Below are positions 1-6,893 of a stretch of DNA of 8,854 nt, one piece after another. Source of the DNA: Opitutaceae bacterium (GTDB lineage: Bacteria > Verrucomicrobiota > Verrucomicrobiia > Opitutales > Opitutaceae). The DNA lies in NCBI GenBank assembly GCA_025352845.1, contig JANXSC010000289.1, forward strand, positions 1 to 8,854. Reading direction: 5' to 3'. Position 1 is the first letter of the stretch. The number at the start of each line of letters is the position of its first letter. The position numbers and the translations under genes were made by a program. Below the pieces are notes generated by a model. The model worked only from the letters and a program-made list of their open reading frames with translations, had not been told where the DNA came from and ran no database searches.

Positions 1-31
1 GCAAGACAGACGCCCTACCGGACAATCTCTC

Positions 32-1315
32 TCACTCCACGCGATAGAGGTGCGTGCGCGTGCGCAGGAAGAGCGCGTTGCCGGAGACGGCGGGCGAGGC
101 CATGAAGCCCACGTCGAATTTGTTTTCCCCGATCTTCGTAAAAGTGCGGTTCGGGTCGATCACGGTCACGTGGCCGGCTTCGCTGAAAAAATAAATGTGC
201 CCGGCCGCAAAGATCGGCGAGGCGGAGTAGCCGCCCGGAATCCGCTCGCGCCAGACTTCGGCGCCGGTCTTCGCCTCGAGACACGACGCGACGCCGGTGT
301 CATCGACGAGGAAAAGCAGATCGCCGACGGCGAGGATCGAGGGCTTGTTGGGGATGTTTTTCTTTTCACGCCACACGACGACCTGCGTTTCGTCGAGCAG
401 GCCCTGGCCGCCGAGTTTCACGGCGAGGAGCTGGCCCTTGGAGAAACCGGTCTGGAGGAAAACCATGCCGTGCGCGACGACGGGCCGGCTGCTGGCGCTG
501 TGCTGCGCGCGCTCCTCAAGCCGGGAGATTTCCTTTCCGGTCAGCGGATCGTAAACATAGTGGGCCTTGGCGCCGCTGCTCAGCATCACGAATTTGCCGT
601 CCTGCTTGATGATTTGCGGCGTGGAAAATCCCTTGCGCAGATCACCCTGCGCCTGCGGTTTTCCCTCGGCATCGAGGTCCTTAAAGTCGATCGAGCGATC
701 CGTTTTCCAGACGGTGCGGCCGGTCTTCTTGTCGAGGCCGACGACATATTGAAAATCGCTCCCGTCGAAATGCATCAGCAGCAGGTTGCCGTGGAGAATC
801 GGCGAGGAACCCGCGGCGCGAAAGTGATTGCAGACAAAATCCGTGCGCTGCCAGAGCACCTTTCCCGTCTTGGTGTCGAGGCACGCGGTGCCGGGCGAAC
901 CGAAGGTGACGTAAACGCGGCCATCCTCAATCACGGGCGTGGGCGAGGCGTAGGAGTTGAACGCGTGGCAAAACTGCGGCTCGGCGATGCGGAAGAGAAT
1001 GTCGTCGCGCAGGATTTTTCCGGTCTCCTTGTCGACGCACACGACGGAAAGTTCGGTGCCTTCGAGATTGGCGGTGGTGAGCCAGATTTGGTTTTTCCAG
1101 ATGACGGGAGACGACCACGCCTTGCCGTGGATTTCCGTTTTCCACTTTACGCGTTCGGTCTCGCCGAAGGAAACGGGCAGCTTCTTGGCATCGGAATGGC
1201 CGTCGCCCGTCGGCCCGCGGAACTGCGGCCAGTTATCGGCGGCGCGGGCGAACAGCGTGGCGCACGTGAGCGCGGCGAGGAGACGGGCGGAACGGGAAAA
1301 AAAACGGGAGTGCAT
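32..1315 (-). CDS. Secreted PQQ-like (BamB-type) beta-propeller protein
   Basis: The product is 427 aa. It starts with a signal peptide (positively charged MHSRFFSRSAR, hydrophobic core to about residue 23, likely cleavage after ARA at 25-26). The mature N-terminus carries WPQFRGPTGDG (29-39), a motif typical of exported PQQ-like propeller proteins in Verrucomicrobia and Planctomycetes. About seven or eight blade repeats follow, recognisable by recurring S-x-P-V/I and D-x-x-T-G-K-x-x-W patterns near residues 68-100, 123-155, 168-203, 231-262, 273-300, 325-355, 363-388 and 405-427. Such proteins are scaffolds or substrate binders, and a true PQQ dehydrogenase function is not shown. I chose the ATG at 1315 because it places the signal peptide at the N-terminus. 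A GTG at 1348 would add 11 residues before it. It is the last gene of the five-gene run, 81 bp after the sulfatase. Fold confident, role unknown. Confidence 0.9.
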   Translation of the reverse strand: MHSRFFSRSARLLAALTCATLFARAADNWPQFRGPTGDGHSDAKKLPVSFGETERVKWKTEIHGKAWSSPVIWKNQIWLTTANLEGTELSVVCVDKETGKILRDDILFRIAEPQFCHAFNSYASPTPVIEDGRVYVTFGSPGTACLDTKTGKVLWQRTDFVCNHFRAAGSSPILHGNLLLMHFDGSDFQYVVGLDKKTGRTVWKTDRSIDFKDLDAEGKPQAQGDLRKGFSTPQIIKQDGKFVMLSSGAKAHYVYDPLTGKEISRLEERAQHSASSRPVVAHGMVFLQTGFSKGQLLAVKLGGQGLLDETQVVVWREKKNIPNKPSILAVGDLLFLVDDTGVASCLEAKTGAEVWRERIPGGYSASPIFAAGHIYFFSEAGHVTVIDPNRTFTKIGENKFDVGFMASPAVSGNALFLRTRTHLYRVE

Positions 1316-1396
1316 GGGACCGGGGAGCGGAAACAAGCCGCGAGACACAGCGCGGACAACAAAGAAAGGGGGCGGCGCGGTTTCGGGAGCGTTTGC

Positions 1397-2806
1397 TCAG
1401 GATTTTTTCCCGGCCTTGCCTTTGCCCTTTGGTTGAGCGGGCAGTGCCGCCGGCGGCGTCCATGCGGCGGGTTTGGGATTCGCGACGGTGAGCGGCGCAG
1501 TGTCGCCGTAGCGGGTCATTTCGGTTTGGAGGAGCGTGGTCATCGTGGCGAGGTGCGCGGCGTGCGCGGGGTCGGCGGCGAGGTTGTTGAGTTCGTGCGG
1601 ATCGGTGGCGAGATCGAAGAGCTGGGTGCGGTCAACCTGCGGGTAGCGGATAAGTTTCCAGCGGTCGTCGCGCACGGCGCGCTGCACGTCGCGGTAGGCG
1701 GTGTAGAGCGCGTCGCGGACCTTGCTCACGCGGCCGCGCAAAATCGGCGCGAGGCTCCGCGCTTCGATGCCCTCGGGGATATGCGTGCCGGCGAAATCGC
1801 AGAACGTGGGAAACAAATCCATGAGGTAAACGAGCGCCTCGCTGCGGCCGTGCGGGATGCCGGGGCCGGCGATGACGCACGGCACATGCATGCCGCCGAA
1901 CTCGTAGAGGTTTTGCTTGCCGAAGAGGCCGTGCTCGCCGAGCGAGAGGCCGTTGTCGCCGGTGAAGATGATGATGGTGTTGTCCCACTCGCCGCGCGCC
2001 TTGAGCTCCGCGAAGACGCGGCCGATGTGGTGGTCGAGGCCGGTGATGCACGCGTAGTAGTCGGCGAGCTGCTGCTTGGTGTCCTCGGGTGTGCGCGGCC
2101 ACGGGGCGAGCTGCTCGTCGCGCACGGCCATCTCGCCGTTGTCGAACGGATGTTGCGGCAGAAACGCCGGCGAGAGCGGAATTTTTTTCGGATCGTAGCG
2201 ACCGTGGAATTCCGGCGCGGCGACGCGTGGGTCGTGCGGCACGGGCGGGGCGAAATAAATGTAGAACGGTTTCGCCGGAGCCGCGACGGAGGCGGCGGCG
2301 CGCGATTTCAAAAACGCGATCGTCGCGTCGGCGTGGCGCTCGCTGGATCCGCGGCGCAACTCCTCCGAGCTGTCGTTCATCATGAGGTTCGTGTCGAAGG
2401 CGGCGAGGCCGGCGGTGAACTCGTTGCCGCCCTTGCCGACATGGAAGGTCGCGTAGCCGGCGCGGCTGAGCACCTTCGGAAGCGAGTTCGTGGCGTCGAC
2501 GGCGGCGTCGCGGCCGTTGGGGATGCGCAGCCAGGATTTGCCGGTGAGCAGCATCGTGCGGCTCGGCAGGCAGACGGCGCCGACCATCGAGCCCATCGTG
2601 TAGCAGCGAGTGAACGCCGTGCCGCGCGCGACGAGTGTGTCGAGATTCGGCGTCTCGAGGATTGGGTTGCCGAGGGCGCGCAGGCCATCGGGGCGATGAT
2701 CGTCGGCGTGGAGATGCAGGATGTTCGGCGGGCGCGCGGGCGTGGCGAAAGCGCCGACGCTGCCGAGCAGCGCGAGGGCGAAGAGGGGGAAGCGGAATGA
2801 GTTCAT
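1397..2806 (-). CDS. Secreted type I sulfatase
   Basis: The product is 469 aa with a signal peptide (hydrophobic residues about 5-22). Type I sulfatase hallmarks are visible: the metal-binding ADDHRPD at 34-40, the C-x-P-S-R signature CLPSR at 79-83 followed by TMLLTGK, a VGKGG motif near 123, PHDPR near 190, and FTGDNG near 281-286 supplying metal-binding Asp and Asn, followed by GEHGLFGKQNLYE. In this family Cys79 is converted to formylglycine and hydrolyses sulfate esters, which needs a formylglycine-generating enzyme; none is encoded in the window. The layout resembles the iduronate/choline-sulfatase-like part of family S1, but the substrate cannot be assigned. The C-terminus ends in a Pro/Ala-rich and then Lys-rich tail (PKGKGKAGKKS). 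The ATG at 2806 lies 25 bp after the stop of the upstream PepSY gene, with no convincing Shine-Dalgarno, so translational coupling is possible. Confidence 0.95.
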   Translation of the reverse strand: MNSFRFPLFALALLGSVGAFATPARPPNILHLHADDHRPDGLRALGNPILETPNLDTLVARGTAFTRCYTMGSMVGAVCLPSRTMLLTGKSWLRIPNGRDAAVDATNSLPKVLSRAGYATFHVGKGGNEFTAGLAAFDTNLMMNDSSEELRRGSSERHADATIAFLKSRAAASVAAPAKPFYIYFAPPVPHDPRVAAPEFHGRYDPKKIPLSPAFLPQHPFDNGEMAVRDEQLAPWPRTPEDTKQQLADYYACITGLDHHIGRVFAELKARGEWDNTIIIFTGDNGLSLGEHGLFGKQNLYEFGGMHVPCVIAGPGIPHGRSEALVYLMDLFPTFCDFAGTHIPEGIEARSLAPILRGRVSKVRDALYTAYRDVQRAVRDDRWKLIRYPQVDRTQLFDLATDPHELNNLAADPAHAAHLATMTTLLQTEMTRYGDTAPLTVANPKPAAWTPPAALPAQPKGKGKAGKKS

Positions 2807-2831
2807 GAAAGCAAGCGCGGCGCGTGCGGGA

Positions 2832-3434
2832 TCACACCGTGAGCAACAGCGTGACTATCGTCGTGAAGCCGCTGCCGATCGCGAGGAAACCCCAGCGGCG
2901 CGTGACGGCGAGTTTCCACCAGAGGTAGAGCCCGGTGGCGATCCAGACGAGGGTGCTGACGCAGAAGGCATCGACCGCGAAGGCCCAGAGATTGTTGAGG
3001 AAGCCGCCCTGGCCGTAGCCAGTGCGCTCGTGGAGGCGGATGAGCACGTCGAGCAAGGCGAAACGCTTCTGCTCGGCGCGAAGTTTCCCGGTGCCGAGAT
3101 CGTAGTTCAGCCGCTTCGGGAACCAGAAATTTGCCACGTTGATGTTCAGCCGCTCGCCCTGGCGCCGCACGGCGAAGGCTCCGCTCACGCCGTGATCGGT
3201 GAGGAGCCGGCGCGTGAGGTCACGGAGCGCCGCCGGATCATTTCCCGCTGGCGCGGCGAGCGTGTAATCTTTTTCCCAGAGCGGCAGCCACTGCGGATCG
3301 GCGGCGCGGAGCGACTGGAAATGCTCGGCGTGGTTGAAGACAAACGTGGACGCCGCATAGACGAGCATCCACGGAATGAGCAGCAGCCCGAGGTAAACGT
3401 GCGTGCGGCGGAAAAGGAGGTTCCAGTTTTTCAT
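2832..3434 (-). CDS. PepSY-associated TM helix protein (half-size, copy A)
   Basis: The product is 200 aa. It has one N-terminal transmembrane helix (about 13-33) preceded by FRRTH, an extracytoplasmic stretch of about 115 residues, then two C-terminal transmembrane segments (about 150-172 and 181-199) containing GLYLWW. The pattern R-R-T-H-x-Y-L, P-W-M-x-x-Y-A, N and the later R-x-H-x-R-x-G-Y-x-Q is that of the PepSY-associated TM family. Larger members act as inner-membrane haem-containing reductases for iron-siderophores; others are uncharacterised. His12 and His135 are conserved in the neighbouring paralogue and could be haem ligands, which is inference. A good ribosome binding site, GGGAG, sits 8 nt before the ATG. 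The gene begins 15 bp after the stop of its paralogue, so the two were probably produced by tandem duplication and are co-transcribed. Confidence 0.85.
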   Translation of the reverse strand: MKNWNLLFRRTHVYLGLLLIPWMLVYAASTFVFNHAEHFQSLRAADPQWLPLWEKDYTLAAPAGNDPAALRDLTRRLLTDHGVSGAFAVRRQGERLNINVANFWFPKRLNYDLGTGKLRAEQKRFALLDVLIRLHERTGYGQGGFLNNLWAFAVDAFCVSTLVWIATGLYLWWKLAVTRRWGFLAIGSGFTTIVTLLLTV

Positions 3435-3449
3435 GGTGGGGTCTCCCGG

Positions 3450-4058
3450 TCAGATGGTGGCGAGCAGCCCGGTGAAAAGGCCGAAGCCCGCGATCAAACC
3501 CGCCGCGCCCCAGGCGCGCGCGGGGCGGATTTCCCACCACAGCAGAATGCCCGACAGCACCCAGAACCCCATGCCGACCACGGCGAGGTCCACGACGAAG
3601 CCCCAGATTTTCGCCGCGAGATAGGGCTGCTCGTAGCCGTGGCGGAAGTGGACGCGGTTAAAAAACACGGCCGCGGGCAGCCGCTGTTTTTCGATGAGCA
3701 ACCGGCTCTCCGTGCGGAAATACGTGACCCGATGCACGGTGAAGGCGGCGTTGCGCATGATGATGAGCTGCGCCGGCGTCGCGCCGCCGGGCGGAATGCC
3801 AAACGAACCCGCGAGCCCGAGGTCGTCGAGGATCTGTTCGCCGACCATGCGCGGCGTCTCCTCGGCGGAAAACGCGACGGTGTAGGGTCGCTCCCCGATT
3901 TTTTCGAAGTCCGCATACTTGCCGCCATACCAACTCCGCACGGTCTCGAAGCGATTCAGCACGAGCCCGCTCAACGCATACGCGATCATCCACGGCGTGA
4001 GAAACAGCGCGAGATACATGTGCGTGCGCCGGATCAATTTTGCGAAGGGGGGATTCAC
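3450..4058 (-). CDS. PepSY-associated TM helix protein (half-size, copy B)
   Basis: With a GTG start at 4058 the product is 202 aa, almost the same length as the downstream paralogue. The order of elements is the same: FAKLIRRTHMYL at the start of the first transmembrane helix (about 14-34), P-W-M-I-A-Y-A-L-S and an Asn after it, an extracytoplasmic region with PepSY-like secondary structure (about 40-130), the motif R-V-H-F-R-H-G-Y-E-Q at 136-144, then two transmembrane segments (about 151-174 and 182-201) with GILLWW. His13 and His137 align with His12 and His135 of copy A. The frame stays open upstream to 4364, but that part overlaps the hydrolase gene in another frame and has no membrane-protein character, so it was excluded. 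No clear Shine-Dalgarno precedes the GTG. It lies 35 bp after the hydrolase stop. A membrane redox or haem role is possible but unproven. Confidence 0.8.
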   Translation of the reverse strand: MNPPFAKLIRRTHMYLALFLTPWMIAYALSGLVLNRFETVRSWYGGKYADFEKIGERPYTVAFSAEETPRMVGEQILDDLGLAGSFGIPPGGATPAQLIIMRNAAFTVHRVTYFRTESRLLIEKQRLPAAVFFNRVHFRHGYEQPYLAAKIWGFVVDLAVVGMGFWVLSGILLWWEIRPARAWGAAGLIAGFGLFTGLLATI

Positions 4059-4093
4059 GCGGGGAATTTTTTTCGAGAGCGGACGGCGAAAAA

Positions 4094-6022
4094 TCACTCG
4101 AGCCGCGCGAGGCCGACGAGGGTTTTCAACTGGGGAATATCGAGCGCCTCGAGCAGGCCGAAGCAAAACAACTCGGGCTTCTGATCGACGGTCCAGTCTT
4201 GGTGGAGAACTTCGTGCAGGCTCGCGAGCGCATCGGTCTGCTGGAGCCGGCCGATCGCACGTGGCTCCAGTGCGGCGGCGACAAGGGCGAAGACGCTGCT
4301 GCGCGGACCGAAGGACTCGAGCGCGACCGAGGCAGGTGAGGTTTTGAACTCGGTGCCCGCCCACCGTGCGACGGCGGCGACCTGACTCGCCTGAATCCCG
4401 AGCGAACGATCGCCGACGGCGGCGACGAGGAGCGCGTAGAGAAAATCACGTTGCGCGATTTTCGACTCGCCGAAGTAAAACGGGTCGAGAGCGAGCACGC
4501 GATGGCCGGCGGCGAGCAGCGCTTCGACGCGCGCGGCGAGGGATTTGCGGCCGGCATCGGCGACGAGCAGCGTGGTGCCGGTGGGTGTGGCGCCGGTGCG
4601 GGTGAGTTCGGTGACGGGCACGGTCCACGTGTCGCCGACGCGGAGTTTCCAAAACGTGGCTTGGACATCGCCGCGCGTTTCGGTGCCGGTTTGTTTGGCG
4701 GCAACGTTGAGGGATTTGAAGTGCGTCACCTCGGCGAGTTTTTTGCGCGTGGCCGCACCGGCGCGCGGCAGATTCTTGCTCGCGGCGAGTGCGAGCTGGT
4801 GGAAATCGAGATTGCCGGGTGGCAGCGGCACTTCGAGTTGCACCGCGGTTTTCACCTCGGGCTGCGACGGAATTTCCGTGGCGTTGAACGCGGCATCGCT
4901 CGGGAAAAACGTCGCGCCGATCATGCGGTAGAACGCCTGCCGATTATCGACCTCGAAGTTGTGCGTGCCGGGATCGGTGTTGATGTGCGAGCGCAGGCGC
5001 TGCGGCTGGCCGTAGAGCTGGAAGACGGGCTCGGCGGCGGCGAGCAGCGGCGGGAGCGCGTGGTCGGAGGCGAAGCAGCAGTTGTCGGCGGCGTTGTAGG
5101 TGAGGAGCGCACTGCGGCCGGCGAGCAGCGCGGTCAGGTGCGTGTAGTCGGCGACGGTGGCGAGATCATTGGGAGTCTGCTCGGAGTCGCCGAGATCGGA
5201 AGGGTAGCGCGCGCGGGTGCGGTAGCTCGAATAGCCCGCGACGGGATTCGCGAGCGTGACGCGCAGGTCGAGCGAGCTGATGGCGATGGTCTGCCAGCCG
5301 CCGCCAGAGAGACCGCTGACGGCGACACGCGTGGGATCGGCGTAGGGCAGCGCGAGCAGCGCGTCGAGCCCGCGCGACATCGCGAGGTAGAACGGCGCGA
5401 GCCCGCTCACGCCGCAGAGGTCGAGTTGGTTCATGCGATAGTGCACGAAGCCATCGGTGCGGAGCCGGCCCTGTGCGAACCACTCGACGTTGAGCGAGGC
5501 GATGCCGCGTTTGGCGAGATTGATGCAGCGAAGCTGTTTGTAGGGGGCGGCCTTGCCCTCCTTGTCGTGGCCGTTGACGGCGAGATGCACGGGGATTTTT
5601 CCGGAGACGCCGTCGGGCAGGTAGAGCAGCGCGGGAATCCAGAGGCCGGGCAGCGCCTCGTAGCGCAGCTTACGGATCGAGTAGCCGGGGCCGCCGGGAA
5701 TCGTGTCGAGCCACTCGACCTGCGTCTTCGCGTCGCGCCATTGGCGGGCGAGTTCGCCGCGGAACACGATTTTCTCGAGCACATCGCGGCGCGTGCGGTC
5801 GGCGAATTTCCGCCACGCGTCGAGCGTGGTCACGGCCGGCATCGCGAGCACGCGCGCTTCGGTGAACGCCTGCACCTCGGCGAGCGGCGTGCCCGTTTCG
5901 AGAATCGGGCGCGAGAGCAGCGCGGTGAGCACGGCGGTGTCGGCGCGGACGGTGAAAAGTAACGTGAGTGCGGCCATCGCGCAGACGGCGGTGAGGTGAA
6001 GCAAGGGGCGAACGATAAGCAT
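4094..6022 (-). CDS. Secreted alpha/beta hydrolase, acetylxylan esterase/dienelactone hydrolase-like, two-domain
   Basis: The product is 642 aa. An N-terminal hydrophobic segment (about 6-26) reads as a signal peptide or anchor. The first alpha/beta-hydrolase domain (about 110-375) has GYSIRKLRYEALPGLWIPAL leading to the first strands, NGHDKEGK at 150-157, and the nucleophile elbow SGLSGGGW at 236-243 with Ser239 as the predicted nucleophile. PGTHNFEVDN at 351-360 supplies the likely catalytic His354; the acid is not certain. A second Rossmann-like half (about 460-640) has TTLLVADAG, VLALDPFYFGES and RSLGIQASQ. Its elbow-like position reads ALESFG, lacking the usual Gly before Ser570, so this half looks non-catalytic. 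Family relatives are annotated as acetylxylan esterases or prolyl-oligopeptidase-like, but deacetylation is inferred only. The ATG at 6022 gives the signal peptide; an upstream extension to 6280 overlaps the toxin gene in another frame and was rejected. First gene of the five-gene run. Confidence 0.85.
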   Translation of the reverse strand: MLIVRPLLHLTAVCAMAALTLLFTVRADTAVLTALLSRPILETGTPLAEVQAFTEARVLAMPAVTTLDAWRKFADRTRRDVLEKIVFRGELARQWRDAKTQVEWLDTIPGGPGYSIRKLRYEALPGLWIPALLYLPDGVSGKIPVHLAVNGHDKEGKAAPYKQLRCINLAKRGIASLNVEWFAQGRLRTDGFVHYRMNQLDLCGVSGLAPFYLAMSRGLDALLALPYADPTRVAVSGLSGGGWQTIAISSLDLRVTLANPVAGYSSYRTRARYPSDLGDSEQTPNDLATVADYTHLTALLAGRSALLTYNAADNCCFASDHALPPLLAAAEPVFQLYGQPQRLRSHINTDPGTHNFEVDNRQAFYRMIGATFFPSDAAFNATEIPSQPEVKTAVQLEVPLPPGNLDFHQLALAASKNLPRAGAATRKKLAEVTHFKSLNVAAKQTGTETRGDVQATFWKLRVGDTWTVPVTELTRTGATPTGTTLLVADAGRKSLAARVEALLAAGHRVLALDPFYFGESKIAQRDFLYALLVAAVGDRSLGIQASQVAAVARWAGTEFKTSPASVALESFGPRSSVFALVAAALEPRAIGRLQQTDALASLHEVLHQDWTVDQKPELFCFGLLEALDIPQLKTLVGLARLE

Positions 6023-6056
6023 GAGGATGGCGAGGGGTTGGTCAGCGCGCCCACTT

Positions 6057-6080
6057 TGCGCCGCGCAGCGGTTCGGCGCA
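6057..6080. repeat. Inverted repeat, 7-bp stem and 10-nt loop, upstream of the hydrolase gene
   Basis: TGCGCCG at 6057-6063 is the perfect reverse complement of CGGCGCA at 6074-6080. In the minus-strand transcript the hairpin would sit about 35-58 nt before the hydrolase start codon, so it could be a leader structure or an operator. No T-run follows on either strand. GC-rich DNA yields such repeats by chance, so confidence is limited. Confidence 0.35.
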
Positions 6081-6107
6081 CGACGAAACTTCGGAGGGTT
6101 GGAAACA

Positions 6108-6131
6108 CCGCCGGTCCGCAAGGCCCGGCGG
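6108..6131 (-). terminator. Possible terminator hairpin after the toxin gene
   Basis: CCGCCGG at 6108-6114 pairs perfectly with CCGGCGG at 6125-6131 around a 10-nt loop. On the minus strand the stem is all G-C and is followed by TGTTTCC, a weak T-rich tail. It lies about 30 bp beyond the toxin stop codon and before the hydrolase gene, the right place to separate the two transcription units. The lack of a real T-run makes this a tentative call. Confidence 0.4.
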
Positions 6132-6161
6132 ACGCAGTTGCGGCGGCGCGTGGAAGAAAAA

Positions 6162-6443
6162 CTATTTCGCGGCTTTGAGGAAGCGCTGCACGTCGTCGTG
6201 ATTGCCCATGAACTCGAACGACAGGCAGTCATCGCCCTCGCGGAAGATGAGGCGCTGAGCCCGGCCAGCGCGCACTTCATACCAACGGCCCTTCAGTTTG
6301 CGCACGCCGGCTCCGGTGTGCGCGTGTGGGGAGTCGAAGACCTCCTGCGCGGCGGCAATCGCGCCGCCGATCTCGCGACGCTCGGTGGCGGCGAGTTTGC
6401 GAATCGCCGTGAGCAGCCGCCCGTCGATGCGGACATCCTTCAC
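6162..6443 (-). CDS. RelE/ParE-superfamily toxin of a type II toxin-antitoxin pair
   Basis: The product is 93 aa, the usual size of RelE/ParE toxins. Two predicted helices (residues 9-37) are followed by the beta-sheet core: GVRKLKGRWYEVR (46-58), AQRLIFR (62-68), LSFEFMG (74-80), and a last helix starting NHDDVQRFLK (81-90). This resembles family members that cleave mRNA on the ribosome, although some ParE members poison gyrase instead; I cannot decide between them. The start is a GTG at 6443 whose bases overlap the antitoxin stop as GTGA, the usual translational coupling in such pairs. Longer frames reaching 6593 lie inside the antitoxin gene and were rejected. The gene ends with TAG at 6162. 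Base composition is like the host rather than like the TIR gene next door. Confidence 0.85.
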   Translation of the reverse strand: MKDVRIDGRLLTAIRKLAATERREIGGAIAAAQEVFDSPHAHTGAGVRKLKGRWYEVRAGRAQRLIFREGDDCLSFEFMGNHDDVQRFLKAAK

Positions 6444-6724
6444 GCGCGCGACTTGGGGTCGAACTTGCCCTTGAAGCGGGAGTAGGCGCCGCGCTTCTCC
6501 TTGCGGGCGATGTCGGCGTCGGCCCGCGCGACAAACGCGTCCATCTCCGGTGCCGTCACGCCGTATTCCTTGGCGACATAGGTGTCGTCCCACGCCACGA
6601 CCTGCACCGGCTTGAGCTGGAAAATCTGATGACCGGAAATGATGCCGACAACCTTGCCTCGGGCGGCCTCACCGCAGAGCTGGCCGAGATTCTTGCGCGC
6701 TTGGGTAATCGTGAGCGTCTTCAT
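6440..6724 (-). CDS. Phd/YefM-family antitoxin
   Basis: The product is 94 aa. The N-terminus MKTLTITQARKNLGQL, followed by hydrophobic strands GKVVGIIS and IFQLKPVQVV (24-43), matches the Phd/YefM fold that dimerises and binds DNA. The C-terminal part (about 57-94) is charged (EMDAFVARADADIARKEKR, then basic residues) and would be the toxin-binding tail. Its stop codon overlaps the toxin start as GTGA, fixing the pairing. I chose the ATG at 6724 because it begins the conserved Phd/YefM N-terminus; a longer frame to 6760 adds residues unlike the family. Antitoxins of this type normally repress their own operon together with the toxin, and a candidate inverted repeat lies just upstream. No good Shine-Dalgarno precedes the ATG. 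Confidence 0.82.
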   Translation of the reverse strand: MKTLTITQARKNLGQLCGEAARGKVVGIISGHQIFQLKPVQVVAWDDTYVAKEYGVTAPEMDAFVARADADIARKEKRGAYSRFKGKFDPKSRA

Positions 6725-6726
6725 TG

Positions 6727-6753
6727 GCTGCGATAAAGGCCGCGATACGCAGC
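6727..6753. promoter_or_regulatory. Candidate operator: inverted repeat upstream of the antitoxin gene
   Basis: GCTGCG at 6727-6732 and CGCAGC at 6748-6753 form a perfect 6-bp inverted repeat with 15 bp between them, immediately upstream of the antitoxin ATG. A weak minus-strand promoter could overlap it (TTGTCT, 17 bp, TTTATC). Phd/YefM antitoxins commonly bind palindromes at their own promoters, so an operator is plausible, but six base pairs in GC-rich DNA is weak evidence. Confidence 0.3.
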
Positions 6754-6827
6754 GAGACAAACGGAAAGAACAAGGTGGAGCAGTCAGGGCGCAGCTCAGT
6801 TTCTTTCATGCGGCGCTTCGACGCGGG

Positions 6828-6893
6828 CTACGCCGTCGCGAGGAAGAAAATCGCCGCGAGCGCGATCGGCATGCCGTGCGTCTTCAAGTCCAT
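6828..6893 (-). other. 21-codon open reading frame in the TIR-antitoxin spacer, uncertain
   Basis: A minus-strand frame from ATG at 6893 to TAG at 6828 encodes a 21-aa peptide beginning MDLKTHGMP and ending in a hydrophobic stretch (IALAAIFFLATA), like the start of a signal peptide or a membrane microprotein. It begins 12 bp after the TIR stop codon. There is no clear ribosome binding site and its ATG lies in the loop of a hairpin, so it may be a gene remnant or chance. The opposite strand is also open here (71 codons from a TTG at 6724). Confidence 0.2.

Noticed and set aside
50..2800. Plus-strand open frame of 916 codons, opposite the propeller and sulfatase genes
   Set aside because: Its product is low-complexity Arg/Gly/Ala/Glu-rich without domains, and the minus strand carries two clear protein families. 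Long antisense frames are expected in GC-rich coding DNA.
2721..4184. Plus-strand open frame of 487 codons opposite the PepSY genes
   Set aside because: Same reason: charged low-complexity product and clear membrane proteins on the other strand.
4059..4364. N-terminal extension of PepSY copy B
   Set aside because: It overlaps the 3' end of the hydrolase gene and is Arg-rich; the paralogue starts directly at the R-R-T-H helix.
4451..5962. Plus-strand open frame of 503 codons opposite the hydrolase gene
   Set aside because: Antisense shadow; the minus-strand product has a nucleophile elbow, a catalytic-type His motif and a signal peptide.
6023..6280. N-terminal extension of the hydrolase
   Set aside because: It overlaps the toxin gene in another frame, is Ser/Arg-rich, and would bury the signal peptide.
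6444..6593. N-terminal extension of the toxin
   Set aside because: It lies wholly within the antitoxin gene; the GTGA overlap gives a normal start and a normal family length.
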